Positions 8,453-17,829 of a DNA stretch of 64,000 bases are shown piece by piece (positions within the stretch are counted from its first letter, which is position 1; each line of letters starts with the position of its first letter). The stretch spans positions 62,001 to 126,000 of the forward strand of contig NZ_VSEY01000032.1 in the NCBI RefSeq assembly GCF_008086045.1, in the 5' to 3' direction. The notes beneath the pieces were generated by a model. It was not told the origin of the DNA. It saw only the letters and a program-made list of their open reading frames with translations, and searched no databases. This stretch comes from Nonomuraea sp. PA05. Its GTDB lineage: Bacteria > Actinomycetota > Actinomycetes > Streptosporangiales > Streptosporangiaceae. A program made the position numbers and the translations under genes.

Positions 8453-9171
8453 CTCCGCTGGCGCTGGGGGCGGTCTGGTCGACACGAGAGGCAAGCGGCC
8501 GACCCCGCCGCGGCGACCGTGCTCCCGGGCCGCGCCGTCGGTGTCGAGGCTGCGGGAGGTGCCCTCCGGTCGTGCTGGGCCGCGGCCTCGTCCGGCTCGT
8601 TGATGACCTTCTGTACGGTCGCTCTACGGACAGGGGTCCGCGCCGGCCCGGCGCGCCACCGGCCCAGTCCCGGCCGCCACAACCGGTGCCGCACCCGTGC
8701 GCCCACGCCGTGGGTCGGGCGTGTCGCCTTCGGCCAGGACGGGAGGATCGCCCTGGATGAGGTCGGGTTCGTGCCCGGCCGGCTGCTCGGGGCGGGTTTC
8801 ACCTTCGGCCACCCGCAGTGGCCCGGGGCGGCCGCCGACCTTGTTCGGCGGCCGGGTCGTGAACAGGAGGCCCGGGCACTGTAGCGTGATCAACGCGGAG
8901 GCGGTGCCCCCGGCCGGCGCGCTGCCGTCATACCGGAGGAAGGCCCGGTGGCCCGCTGCCGGCGACGGGCATGCGCGAACCGTCGAAAACCCGGCCTGCC
9001 ATTTCCTGCGGCTGTCGATCGACCCTCCGGCCGTCACGGGCAATCATCGATCACGTGCGACGTGGTAACGGCCCTGCCAGGACTTACACCCATGCGTACG
9101 TCTGTAGTGTCCGCCGATACGCGACAGTGCCTCGCCGGACACGGAGAAGTCCTCAAGGAAGGGAGACCGCC
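8453..9171. other. 720-base stretch without a recognisable gene
   Basis: Translation in six frames gives only arginine/proline/glycine-rich strings without family motifs. The last 80 bases hold the probable promoter of the first peptide importer, including a weak copy of the TetR-type element at 9095-9129. The remainder shows nothing recognisable. Confidence 0.45.
9095..9129 (+). promoter_or_regulatory. Candidate weak TetR-type operator with -10 box
   Basis: The -10-like TAGTGT (9105-9110) lies in a stretch resembling the elements at 17844 and 24150. It opens with CGTA, has TAGTGT at the same distance, then a CG and a TACG block, and ends in GACAGTG as at 24.15 kb. With one 2-base gap, about 24 of 33 positions match the minus-strand reading of the 24150 element. 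It sits 43 bases before the binding-protein gene. The match is much weaker than that between the other two sites. Confidence 0.4.
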
Positions 9172-10764
9172 ATGATCAAGCGAACCCAGGTCATGGTCGG
9201 CGTCATGGTCTCAGTCGCTCTCGTCACCGCGGGCTGCGGGACGGGCGCGAACAGCGGCGGCTCCGGCGCGGCAGGTCAGGCCATCGCACAGTTGCGGGTC
9301 GGCTCGGCGTCGGTCCCCACCCTCGACTACACCAAGAGCGCCTTCGGCTATCACGGCCTGGGAAACCTCGTGCTCGAGCCGCTGCTGATCCGCGATCCGA
9401 GCGGTGAGCTGAAGCCCTGGCTCGCGGAGTCGTGGGAGCAGTCCACGCCGACCACCTACGTCTACCGGCTGCGCAAGGGCGTCAAGTTCTCCAGCGGGAA
9501 CGAGCTGACAGCCGAGGACGCCGCGTACGCGCTCAACGTCTACCGGCAGCCGGGATCGACGAACGCCTACAACTTCCCGCCCGCGTTGAAGAGCATCGAG
9601 GCGACCGACAGGTACACGGTCCGCGTCACCCTGAGCGAACCCAACGCCGCATGGGCGCTGGTTCCCGCACGCAATCAGCTGGGGATCTTCGAGAAGAGCT
9701 TCTACGAGAAGAACAAGCCCACCTACGGCCAGCCCGGAACGGGCGTCGTCGGCACCGGCCCCTGGAAGCTCGACACGTTCGACCCCACCAGCGCCGCGAA
9801 GCTCTCCGCCAACCCGGCCTACTGGGGTGGCCGCGTGCCCATCCAGGGCATCACCTGGACGTTCTTCTCCAGCGAGACCAGCGCGGCCACCGCGTTCCGC
9901 GCCAAGCAGCTCGACGTCTACTTCCCCCAGGGAAACCGCGCCTTCGCCTCCACGGCGAACACCAAGCTCGTCACGGCCCCGGACACGCGCTCGTTCGGCC
10001 AGTTCTCGATGAACACGCTCGTCCCGCCGTGGAACGACCTGCACGTACGGCGCGCCGTCGCCTACGCGCTCGACAAGCAGTCCCTCATCGAGGCCTGGGG
10101 CGGTTACGCCAAGCCGTCGGACTACTTCATCCCGCCCAAGCTCCTTGAGCAGCTCGGCTCGGCGCAGGAGGTCGAGCAGGCGCTCGCGGACGTGCCCACC
10201 TACCCGCACGACCTGGCCAAGGCGAAGGCGGAGATGGCCAAGTCGGCGTTCCCCGACGGCGTGGACGTCACCCTCACCTCGGGAGATTCGAGCGCCTTCA
10301 GGAACGTCAGCCAGGCGGTCGTCGCGCAGCTCGGCAAGATCGGCATCCGCGCCAAGCTCGAGGTGCAGCCGCCGAGCGCCGCCGTCGCCAAGGTCATCGG
10401 CCCCGACCGCAAGGCCGTCCCGTCCTTCGTCACCACCGTAGGCGGCACCTCCGCCGACCCCGGCGCCGCCTACGACTTCGCCATCGGGAGCGCGAACGCG
10501 GCCGAAGGCAAGTTCAACACGACGAACTGGAGCAGCCCCAAGGTGGACAAGCTCATCGCGGACGGCTTCGCGACGACGGAAGCCGCCGAGCGCCTCGACA
10601 TCTACGCGCAGCTCAACAGGGAGTTCGCCGACAACGTGCCCTTCGTGCCGCTGTTCCTGCCCGAGGCGACACTGGCGCTGTCCAGCCGGTATTCCTGGCC
10701 GACCTTCAACGGGTTCTTCGCGCTCGACCGGCCCTGGGCGCTGGGGATCGGATACGCGCGATGA
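9172..10764 (+). CDS. ABC importer, oligopeptide-type substrate-binding lipoprotein
   Basis: A 530-residue family-5 solute-binding lipoprotein (Dpp/Opp class). The signal ends in lipobox LVTAGC with the lipidated cysteine at 22. The mature part has class hallmarks such as LVLEPLLIRDPSGELKPWLA, YVYRLRKGVKFSSGNELTAEDA, a G-TGPWKL block and VRRAVAYALDKQSLI. It is anchored outside the membrane and delivers a peptide or peptide-like ligand to the permeases that follow. ATG 9172 is set by the signal peptide and by GGGAGA just upstream. Its stop overlaps the first permease start, so the genes are one operon. The ligand is unknown; the enzymes of the island suggest an acylated peptide or amide. Confidence 0.92.
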   Translation: MIKRTQVMVGVMVSVALVTAGCGTGANSGGSGAAGQAIAQLRVGSASVPTLDYTKSAFGYHGLGNLVLEPLLIRDPSGELKPWLAESWEQSTPTTYVYRLRKGVKFSSGNELTAEDAAYALNVYRQPGSTNAYNFPPALKSIEATDRYTVRVTLSEPNAAWALVPARNQLGIFEKSFYEKNKPTYGQPGTGVVGTGPWKLDTFDPTSAAKLSANPAYWGGRVPIQGITWTFFSSETSAATAFRAKQLDVYFPQGNRAFASTANTKLVTAPDTRSFGQFSMNTLVPPWNDLHVRRAVAYALDKQSLIEAWGGYAKPSDYFIPPKLLEQLGSAQEVEQALADVPTYPHDLAKAKAEMAKSAFPDGVDVTLTSGDSSAFRNVSQAVVAQLGKIGIRAKLEVQPPSAAVAKVIGPDRKAVPSFVTTVGGTSADPGAAYDFAIGSANAAEGKFNTTNWSSPKVDKLIADGFATTEAAERLDIYAQLNREFADNVPFVPLFLPEATLALSSRYSWPTFNGFFALDRPWALGIGYAR

Positions 10765-11711
10765 CAGGGCGCCTCGTCTTCGTCGGCCGGCGGCTGGCGG
10801 GCATGGCCGTGCTGCTCACGGTGGTCTCGTTCGTGGTCTTCGCCCTCCTGCACCTGGCACCGGGCAACCCGATCGACTCCCTGCTCGGCCCGAGGCCCCG
10901 CTCTCCCGAGACGGTGCAGGCGCTGACCAGGGAGTTCCACCTGGACAGGCCCTTCATGGAGCAGTACTGGATCTGGCTCTCCGACGCGGTGCGCCTCGAC
11001 TTCGGCACGTCGATCCAGACCACGCTGCCGGTGTCGGAGGAGATCGCGTCCCGCCTGCCGACCTCGCTGCTGCTGGGTCTCTACGCGTTCGTCATCACCA
11101 TGGTCAGCGGAGTGGGCCTCGGCATCCTCGCGGCGGTCAAGCGCGGCGGCCCGGTCGATCGGGCGGTCGTGGGCGGGGTGGTCGTCGGGATGTCGACGCC
11201 GGCGTTCGTCGCGGCCGTCGTCCTGCTGTACGCGTTCGCGATCCAGATCCCCTGGTTCCCGGTGTTCGGCCAGGGAGCCGGCGGGCTCGACACGCTCTGG
11301 CACCTCACCCTGCCCGCGATCGCGCTCGCCACGGCGACCTGCGCCCTGGTCGTCAAGCACACCCGATCGTCGATAGCCAGGGTCCTGGACCAGGACTACA
11401 TCGTCTTCGCCCGCGCGCGGGGCCTGTCCGTCCCGCGGATCCTCTTCCGGTACTCCCTGCGCAACGCCCTCATCCCGGTCATCACTGTCAGCGGGCTCGT
11501 CCTCACCTCCCTGGTCATCGGGGCGGTGCTCGTCGAGGTGACGTTCTCGGTCGAGGGGATCGGTCAGTTGCTCGTCAAGTCGGCGGTGGCCGAGGACATC
11601 CCGATGATCCAGGGAGTGACACTGCTGACGGCGGCGCTCGTCATGGGCGCCAACCTCCTCACCGACCTCATCTACATGGCGGTCGACCCGCGTATCCGGA
11701 TGGGGACCTGA
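10761..11711 (+). CDS. ABC importer permease, DppB type
   Basis: A 316-residue inner-membrane permease with six predicted helices. The N-terminal hallmark (LLTVVSFVVFALLHLAPGNPID) and LDFGTSI block are typical of the DppB/OppB class. The cytoplasmic EAA loop that docks the ATPase is seen as FARARGLSVPRILFRYSLRN. It overlaps the binding-protein gene by 4 bases (ATGA) and ends one base before the second permease, so translation is coupled. It forms the pore as a heterodimer with the DppC-type partner. Confidence 0.92.
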   Translation: MTGRLVFVGRRLAGMAVLLTVVSFVVFALLHLAPGNPIDSLLGPRPRSPETVQALTREFHLDRPFMEQYWIWLSDAVRLDFGTSIQTTLPVSEEIASRLPTSLLLGLYAFVITMVSGVGLGILAAVKRGGPVDRAVVGGVVVGMSTPAFVAAVVLLYAFAIQIPWFPVFGQGAGGLDTLWHLTLPAIALATATCALVVKHTRSSIARVLDQDYIVFARARGLSVPRILFRYSLRNALIPVITVSGLVLTSLVIGAVLVEVTFSVEGIGQLLVKSAVAEDIPMIQGVTLLTAALVMGANLLTDLIYMAVDPRIRMGT

Positions 11712-11712
11712 C

Positions 11713-12585
11713 ATGGCCGGTGTGAACCTCGCCGCCGGCCGACCGCCGGTGGCGGTCCGGGCGAAGCGGAGGCGCAAGGCGCCCGGGCCGATCATCGGGC
11801 TGTGCTTCGGCCTGGTGGGCGCCATCGTGGTGATGGCGCTGTTCGGCCCGCTCCTCGTCCCGCACGACCCCGATGCGCAGAACCTGGGCGACATCATGGC
11901 CATGCCGTCCGGGCAGCACTGGCTGGGCACGGACATCCTCGGGCGAGACACCTTCTCCAGGGTCATCACGGGCGCCCGGTCGGCGTTCCTCGGCCCGCTG
12001 GCCATCGCCGTGGGATCGTTCGTCCTGGGCAACGGCCTGGGCCTGCTGGCCGGTTACCGCGGCGGCCGCGTGGACGCGCTCATCATGCGCTGGGTCGACT
12101 TCATGTGGGCGATCCCGGCGCTGCTCGTACTGATCGTCGCGGTCGGTGCGGTCGGCGCGGGCTACTGGCCGACGGTCGCCATCCTGATGGTGCTCACCGT
12201 GCCGCTCGACACCCGCGTGGTGCGCGGAGCGACCCTGGAGCAGGTGCCGAGGCCGTACGTGGAGGCGGCCAAGACTCTCGGCGTCCCGGACCGCCGCATC
12301 ATGCTGCTGCACATCTGGCCGAACGTCTCCCCGGTCTCCGTGGCGAACAGCTTCCTGGTGTTCGCGAGCTCGCTCGGAGTCCTGGCCGCGATGTCGTTCC
12401 TGGGCCTGGGCGTCCCGCCCGGCGCTCCCGACTGGGGCCTCATGCTCTCCGAGAGCCAGGCGCTGCTGTTCGACAACCCGATCGCGGCGCTCGCTCCCGG
12501 ACTGATGATCGTCCTTACGGCCACCTCGACGAACCTCATCGGGGACTGGCTCTACGAGCGGCTGTCGAATCGGGGGACACGCTGA
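11713..12585 (+). CDS. ABC importer permease, DppC type
   Basis: A 290-residue permease of the DppC/OppC class. An N-terminal helix is preceded by a basic stretch (RAKRRRKAPGP). Next comes the HDPDAQNL / HWLGTDILGRDTFSRVITGAR block that marks this class, and an EAA loop, VEAAKTLGVPDRRIMLLHIWP. It pairs with the upstream DppB-type protein. Its stop codon shares a base with the ATG of the ATPase gene. A small downstream motif, FLGLGVPPGAPDWGLML, is also characteristic. Confidence 0.92.
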   Translation: MAGVNLAAGRPPVAVRAKRRRKAPGPIIGLCFGLVGAIVVMALFGPLLVPHDPDAQNLGDIMAMPSGQHWLGTDILGRDTFSRVITGARSAFLGPLAIAVGSFVLGNGLGLLAGYRGGRVDALIMRWVDFMWAIPALLVLIVAVGAVGAGYWPTVAILMVLTVPLDTRVVRGATLEQVPRPYVEAAKTLGVPDRRIMLLHIWPNVSPVSVANSFLVFASSLGVLAAMSFLGLGVPPGAPDWGLMLSESQALLFDNPIAALAPGLMIVLTATSTNLIGDWLYERLSNRGTR

Positions 12586-14399
12586 TGCTTTCCATCTCCG
12601 ATCTTCGTATCACGCACGGGGACAGAACCCTCGTGTCCGGCATCGACCTGACCGTGAAGCCAGGAGAGACCGTCGGCGTCGTCGGCGAATCAGGCAGCGG
12701 CAAGTCGATCACCGTCCGGGCGGCCACCGGGCTGCTCCCGCCCGGCCTCACGGCGACAGGTGAGGTCAGCTACGGCGGCCGCGACCTGCTCTCCCTCACC
12801 GAGCGGCAGTGGCGGCGGTCGATCAGGGGGCAGGAGATCGGGCTGATCATGCAGGACCCGTTCACCATGCTCAACCCGGTCATGCGCTGCGGCGACATCA
12901 TCGGCGAATCGCTCGGTCACCGCGGAAGCCGCAGGGAGCGGAGGCAGGAGGCCGTCCGCAGGCTCGCCGAGGTGGGCATCCAGGATCCCGCGGTCGCCGA
13001 TCGTTACCCGTTCCAGCTGTCGGGCGGGATGCGGCAGCGCGTCGCCATCGCCGCCGCGCTCGCCCGCGACCCGAGGGTGCTGATCGCTGACGAGCCGTCC
13101 ACCGCACTCGACATGACGACCCAGCGGGCCATCCTCGCCCTGATGAAGCGGATCCAGGCCGCGCGCGGCATGAGCCTGGTCCTCATCACGCACGACCTGA
13201 GGGTCGCCTTCGCCATGTGCGACCGGGTCTACGTCCTCTACGCCGGATCCGTCGTCGAGGCAGCCGACGCCGCGGATCTCGACGCCGAGCCGCTGCACCC
13301 CTACAGCCAGGCGCTCCTGCTGTCCGAGCCCCGCATCGATCGGCGGGTCGGCGAGATCGTCGCCATCCCCGGCTCGGTGTCCGCGCCGGACGAGGTGGCC
13401 GGAGGCTGTGTGTTCGCACCCCGCTGCACCTGGACCGACCACGCCTGCCGGCAGGGCGATCCACCGCTGACCGAGGTCGCGCGGGATCGATGGTCCGCCT
13501 GCGTCCGCCTCCCCGAGGTGCGGCCGCACATGGCCGCGCTGCGGCAGCGGGCCGCCGCGCAGGCGCCCCCCGTCGAGAGCCCGCAGCCCAGCGCGCCGGT
13601 CATCTCCGTGCGGGACCTGTCCAAGACCTTCGGCGCCTTCCAGGCGCTCAAGGACGTCTCCCTCCAGATCGGCGAGGGCGAGAGCATCGGCGTGGTGGGG
13701 GAGTCCGGCTCGGGCAAGACGACGCTCGCGCGGGTGCTGGTGGGGCTCGAACAGGCGACGAGCGGAACCCTGACGATCGCCGGCGTCGACGTCGGCGACT
13801 GGGCCAAGCTGAGCCGGGCCGACCTGCGCAGGGTCCGCGGCACGGTCCAGATCGTCTTCCAGGACCCGTACTCGAGCCTGAACCCGATGCGGAGCATCGG
13901 CTGGACCCTCGCGGAGGCGGTCTCGACCTACGCCGCGAAGGACGTGAACGTCGGCGCCGAGGTCGATCGCCTGCTGTCCTCCGTCGGCCTCCCGGCGGCC
14001 GTCGCCGGGCAGCGCCCGGTGGCGCTCTCGGGCGGGATGCGGCAGCGGGTCGCGATCGCCAGAGCTCTGGCGGCAAGACCCAAGATCCTGATCTGCGACG
14101 AATCGGTGTCGGCGCTCGACGTCTCCGTCCAGGCCCAGATCCTCAACCTGCTCAACGGCCTGCGCGCCGAGCAGGGCATCGGCTATCTGTTCATCACCCA
14201 CGACCTTTCCGTCGTCCGCCAGGTCACCGAGCGGATCTACGTGATGCGGGGCGGCCGCGTCGTGGAGTCGGGTGCCACTGATCTCGTCATCCAGTCACCC
14301 ACCGATCCCTACACGGCGGAGTTGCTCGCCTCGGCCCCGCGCCCGGAACCCGAATGGCTTGACCTGCCCGCGGCGGGCGAAGCCGCGATCAGGCGATGA
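12585..14399 (+). CDS. ABC importer ATPase, fused DppD-DppF
   Basis: A 604-residue protein carrying both ATPase domains of a peptide importer in one chain. NBD1 (about 1-270) has Walker A GESGSGKS, Q-loop MQDP, signature LSGGMRQR and Walker B LIADEPS. After it comes the cysteine-rich OppD-type tail (GGCVFAPRCTWTDHACRQGDP) that can hold an Fe-S cluster. NBD2 (about 335-600) has GESGSGKT, FQDPYSSLNPM, LSGGMRQR and ILICDES. Fusion of the two halves is common in Actinomycetes; the second importer in this window has them as separate genes. ATG 12585 overlaps the stop of the permease gene by one base. Confidence 0.93.
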   Translation: MLSISDLRITHGDRTLVSGIDLTVKPGETVGVVGESGSGKSITVRAATGLLPPGLTATGEVSYGGRDLLSLTERQWRRSIRGQEIGLIMQDPFTMLNPVMRCGDIIGESLGHRGSRRERRQEAVRRLAEVGIQDPAVADRYPFQLSGGMRQRVAIAAALARDPRVLIADEPSTALDMTTQRAILALMKRIQAARGMSLVLITHDLRVAFAMCDRVYVLYAGSVVEAADAADLDAEPLHPYSQALLLSEPRIDRRVGEIVAIPGSVSAPDEVAGGCVFAPRCTWTDHACRQGDPPLTEVARDRWSACVRLPEVRPHMAALRQRAAAQAPPVESPQPSAPVISVRDLSKTFGAFQALKDVSLQIGEGESIGVVGESGSGKTTLARVLVGLEQATSGTLTIAGVDVGDWAKLSRADLRRVRGTVQIVFQDPYSSLNPMRSIGWTLAEAVSTYAAKDVNVGAEVDRLLSSVGLPAAVAGQRPVALSGGMRQRVAIARALAARPKILICDESVSALDVSVQAQILNLLNGLRAEQGIGYLFITHDLSVVRQVTERIYVMRGGRVVESGATDLVIQSPTDPYTAELLASAPRPEPEWLDLPAAGEAAIRR

Positions 14400-14410
14400 G
14401 GAGGAATCAG

Positions 14411-14839
14411 GTGACAGAGAGATTCGAGGCCGGGAGCGAGCAGTGGATGAGCGCTCTGCGGGAGGTCGTCGAGGAGACGCTCAAGGGCGTCGACGTGACG
14501 GGAGTACAGGTCGCCTTCTACGAGGAGTACCTGAACCCGCCCGCTCATCTGCTCGCCCACGGGGAGACGACGCTCACGTGGCACGTCGAGATCGGTGAGA
14601 AGGCCGTGGCGATCGGCCCCGGCCGCGTCGCAGACCCCACGTTCTGGATCGAGGCCGACTACGAGGGGGTGCTCAGGCTGGTCCGGGCCCTTTCCACCGA
14701 CCCCGCGCTGCCGGAGATCGTCCGGGACCTCGAGACCAAGGGCCGGCTGAGGAGCTTCGGCGACCGGTCGAAGCTCCCGCCGCGGATCGCGGCGGCGCTG
14801 GTCACCATGCACGACGAGATCGCGAAGCGAACGAAATAG
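14411..14839 (+). CDS. SCP2-like lipid/acyl-binding protein (putative)
   Basis: A 142-residue soluble protein resembling the SCP-2 sterol-carrier fold: an amphipathic N-terminal helix, then strands such as LTWHVEIGEKAVAIGPGRVADPTFWIEADYEG and a helix pair ending in ETKGRLRSFGD. SCP2 domains bind acyl-CoA or lipids. GTG 14411 is preferred because AGGAGG ends 6 bases before it; the alternative ATG at 14396 overlaps the ATPase stop. It lies between the importer and an SDR in one operon, so it may carry the acyl part of the imported compound. The family call rests on fold-like pattern only and is moderate. Confidence 0.6.
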   Translation: MTERFEAGSEQWMSALREVVEETLKGVDVTGVQVAFYEEYLNPPAHLLAHGETTLTWHVEIGEKAVAIGPGRVADPTFWIEADYEGVLRLVRALSTDPALPEIVRDLETKGRLRSFGDRSKLPPRIAAALVTMHDEIAKRTK

Positions 14840-14851
14840 GAGCCGGGACCG

Positions 14852-15682
14852 ATGAACGACAAATCTTTCGACGGGCAGGTCGCCGTCGTCACCGGCGGCG
14901 CCAGCGGGATCGGGCGCGCCATCGCGGAAGAGCTCGCCCGCCGCGGGGCGGCCGTCGCCGTCGCGGACGTCAACGCGGCGCGGATCGAGGAGACGGTCGC
15001 CTCGATCGAGGCGCTGGGGGCCGACGCCCTGGGCGTCTCCTGCGACGTCACCAGCGATGAGCAGGTGGGACGCCTGCACGACGCGGTCATCGACCGCTTC
15101 GGCCAGGTCGACGTGCTGTGCAACAACGCCGGCATCGCCACGCTCGGGCCCGCCTGGCGCATGGAGGTCGCCGATCTGCAGCGGATCATCGACGTCAACG
15201 TGCTCGGCCTGGTGCGAGGCGTCCGCGCGTTCGTCCCCGCGATGGTCGCCCGGGGCTCCGGCCATGTGGTGAACACGGCTTCCGTGGCGGGCATCTGGGC
15301 GTTCGCCTGGGGCGCGGCGCCGTACATCACCTCGAAGTTCGCCGCCTACGGATACTCCGAGGCGCTCGCGCGCGATCTCCGGCCGCACGGCGTCGGCGTC
15401 TCGGTGCTGTGCCCGGGGCGCGTACGGACGAACCTGGGGGAGTCGGCGAGCGTGTCGGGCGCGCCGAGGGAGAGCATCGCCGACTGGGTGTACTTCCCGC
15501 CGGAGATGGGCGAGCCCATCGACGTCGAGCTCGTCGGGCCGATCGTCGCCGACGCCATCACGGCCCGCGACTTCGCCGTCTTCACCCACGCCTACGACGC
15601 CGAGGTGTTCCGTACCTGGAGGAACGACATCGACAAGTCGCTCGCGGACGCGATCGCGAACTCACCGGCACCCCCGCAGTAG
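14852..15682 (+). CDS. Short-chain dehydrogenase/reductase
   Basis: A 276-residue classical SDR oxidoreductase using NAD(P). The cofactor motif TGGASGIG lies near residues 12-19, CNNAG near 90, the catalytic serine in NTASVAG and the YxxxK pair in YITSKFAAYGYSE. The acidic residue after the second strand (VADVNAARIE) points to NAD(H) preference. The substrate cannot be read from the sequence. In a beta-oxidation-like set it could be the hydroxyacyl dehydrogenase or act on a free alcohol. It has a ribosome site (AGGAGCC) and is 12 bases after the SCP2-like gene. Confidence 0.9.
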   Translation: MNDKSFDGQVAVVTGGASGIGRAIAEELARRGAAVAVADVNAARIEETVASIEALGADALGVSCDVTSDEQVGRLHDAVIDRFGQVDVLCNNAGIATLGPAWRMEVADLQRIIDVNVLGLVRGVRAFVPAMVARGSGHVVNTASVAGIWAFAWGAAPYITSKFAAYGYSEALARDLRPHGVGVSVLCPGRVRTNLGESASVSGAPRESIADWVYFPPEMGEPIDVELVGPIVADAITARDFAVFTHAYDAEVFRTWRNDIDKSLADAIANSPAPPQ

Positions 15683-15686
15683 CCTC

Positions 15687-16924
15687 ATGACTGTGACCCG
15701 TGAGCTCCAGAGGCTGCTCGACGCCCTAGGCAAGCGCCTGCGACGCAACGTCACAGTCGATGACCAGAGCCTGCGTCAGCTCGCCTTCTCCTCGCACGAG
15801 TACCCGGGCATGGACCGGCTCCGTGAGGAGTCGATCCTCACGCGCGACGTACGGCCCGCGGTCAGCGAATGGATCTTCGGGGCGGGCGCCAGGACCGCGC
15901 CGGGCCCCTTCCGCCCGCCGGTCAACCCGGAGATCGGCGCCTCCACCCAGCGGCTGTGCGTGCCGGTGCGCCAGCAGGGCACACTGCTCGGCTTCATCTG
16001 GATCCTCGAGGGGGACGACCGGCTCGGCGAGTCCGAGCTGCAGACGGTGCTGAACTCGGTCGACATGATCGCGGTGATCATGCAGCGCGACCAGCTCGCC
16101 GGCGAGCTGCACCGCAGCCGGGCCCGCGAGCTGCTGCGCGACCTGGTGGTCCCGGGAGACGCCGCCGCCCGGGCGCACGCCGCCGCAGAACTCGTCGACG
16201 AGGAGCTGTTCGTCGCGGGTGAGCCGGCGTTCGTGGTGTTCGTGAGCCTGCGCGCCGAGGACCGGCCACTGCTCGAAGCCGAGCGCGGCTCCCTCGGCGC
16301 GTGGCTCGAACGCGTCACGGGCAGGCTCTCCGACCGGCGGCACATCAGCCTGGTGCGCCGCAACCACGGCATGCTGCTGCTGTCGGACAAGGATCCGCTG
16401 CTCGCCGGTGCCGCGAAGCACGCGCTGATCGAGGAGCTCCTGGTCAAGCTCGAATCCGACCTGCCCGGCGTCGAGCCTGTCGCGGGCATCGGCAACGTCG
16501 TCGAGGACCTGGCCGGCGTGCACGCCTCCTACCGCCAGGCCGAGCGCGCGGCCCGGGTCGTCCGGAACGTGCGCGGCCTCGAACGCATGGCGTCCTTCGA
16601 CAGGCTCGGCGTGTACGGCCTGCTCACCCTCATCCCGCCCGCCGAGCTCACCGCCGACACCCTCCCCGGCGGGCTGCTCCGCCTGCTGGAGGGGGGCCGA
16701 AGGGGGAGCAGCTCGCGGTGACGCTGGAGGCGTTCCTCGACAACGCGGGCGACGTCCAGCTCACCGCCGAGCAGATGTTCGTCCATCGCACGACGCTCTA
16801 CTACCGGTTGCAGCGGATCGAGGAGCTGACCGGAGTCCAGCTGGCCAGCGGCGAGGACCGGCTGGCCTTCCACCTGGGGCTGAAGGTCGCCCGGCTGCTC
16901 GGCCGCCTCGACGATCAGGTCTGA
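15687..16924 (+). pseudogene. PucR family regulator, frameshifted
   Basis: The first frame, from ATG 15687, encodes a sensor-like N-terminal domain and a GGDEF-like middle region, then runs into a stop at 16719-16721. The missing C-terminal helix-turn-helix (VTLEAFLDNAGDVQLTAEQM and VHRTTLYYRLQRIEELTG) is intact in the -1 frame up to 16922-16924. The switch falls in the G-rich run at about 16689-16706. Joined, the product would be about 412 residues, the normal PucR length. One base lost from the run explains the break. It could be a real inactivating mutation, a sequencing error or, less likely, programmed slippage. PucR proteins usually regulate neighbouring catabolic genes. It overlaps the next, convergent gene by 10 bases. 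Confidence 0.8.
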
Positions 16925-17742
16925 CGTGCCGGCCGCCACACGACGGTCCCCTCGATGTCCACGCTGACCCTGTCGTGGCCCGCGCCGCGGGCCCGGGCGC
17001 GGAAGGCGTGGCCGTACGGGCTGCGGTGCACGAGCTCGTCCCCGGCGGCGAGCTCCCCGTCATGGAGCGCGAGGATCATCCGCGCGCCGGTGCCCGTGCC
17101 GCAGGGGCCCAGGTTGAGGATGTCGTCGCCCCAGACGACCGCGCTGCTCGTCGCGCCGGCCAGGACCGGCTCGGTGAGGAGGAGCAGCCCCGGCCCGTCG
17201 AGACGGCGCAGCAGGTCGATGCCCGCGCGCCTGAGCTCCGCCGCCGCCGGCTCGACGGGCCGCAACCCGAGCTCGGCGGCGGGCAGGGCAGCGAACGTGT
17301 TGCCCCCGACCGTGACGGTCCGCAGGCGCAGCTTGCGATCACCGGCGTCGGCGAGGTGCGTGCGCGGCACCGCGCTCGCTTCCGGCAGGCGCAGCCGCAC
17401 GACTCCCGCGCCGCGATCGGTGGCTTCGATGGGCCCGGCCGCGGTCTCGAAGGTGCGCCTGCTTCCCTCGCCGCCCGAGCGGACGGCGGCGGCGAACATC
17501 GTCGCCTCACCGCAGCCACCGATCATGCCGTCGGAGACGACGAAGACGAGCCGGTCGTCGCACCCGGGTGACGTCGGCGGGCTCAGCACCGCGACGATCG
17601 AGGCCGGGTCCCCGCCCCTGCGCACGAAGTAGTCGTGTCGTACGGCGTCGGTCAGGTCGTGGTCCACGGCCGTGGCTTGCACGCACGCGACGGGTTGCCC
17701 CGAAGAGGCGCCGGTGGCCAGGAGGGTGAAGTCGGAGGTCAT
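16915..17742 (-). CDS. Proline racemase / hydroxyproline epimerase family protein
   Basis: A 275-residue member of the proline racemase fold, a cofactor-free family with two catalytic cysteines. The second site is clear: GPCGTGTGAR. The first is GGCGEATM, where the usual motif is MCGHGT, so the cysteine is kept but the following His is Glu. The activity may be racemisation, epimerisation or trans-hydroxyproline dehydration on an unusual substrate. Start 17742 has GGGGAGG nearby; the frame extends 8 codons further up. It is divergent from the serine hydrolase gene and shares its operator region, which suggests co-regulation. Confidence 0.78.
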   Translation of the reverse strand: MTSDFTLLATGASSGQPVACVQATAVDHDLTDAVRHDYFVRRGGDPASIVAVLSPPTSPGCDDRLVFVVSDGMIGGCGEATMFAAAVRSGGEGSRRTFETAAGPIEATDRGAGVVRLRLPEASAVPRTHLADAGDRKLRLRTVTVGGNTFAALPAAELGLRPVEPAAAELRRAGIDLLRRLDGPGLLLLTEPVLAGATSSAVVWGDDILNLGPCGTGTGARMILALHDGELAAGDELVHRSPYGHAFRARARGAGHDRVSVDIEGTVVWRPARQT

Positions 17743-17829
17743 GCCAGCGAGCCTCCCCGGCGGCATCCGGAGCTTCGACCGACAGCGGAAGGGAATCCTG
17801 GCCGCGCCTTTCGACAGGGTGCGGAAGTA

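Noticed and set aside
8519..9043. Small genes between the DoxX and binding-protein genes
   Set aside because: Several overlapping frames of 110-140 codons exist on both strands, but none has a ribosome site plus recognisable sequence.
12690..14201. 503-codon leftward frame opposite the fused importer ATPase
   Set aside because: The plus-strand protein has two complete sets of ABC motifs; the antisense translation has none.
16680..16724. Programmed -1 frameshift in the PucR gene as normal expression
   Set aside because: No stable downstream structure or classical X-XXY-YYZ slippery heptamer is evident, and PucR proteins are not known to need one. A one-base loss or sequence error is simpler.
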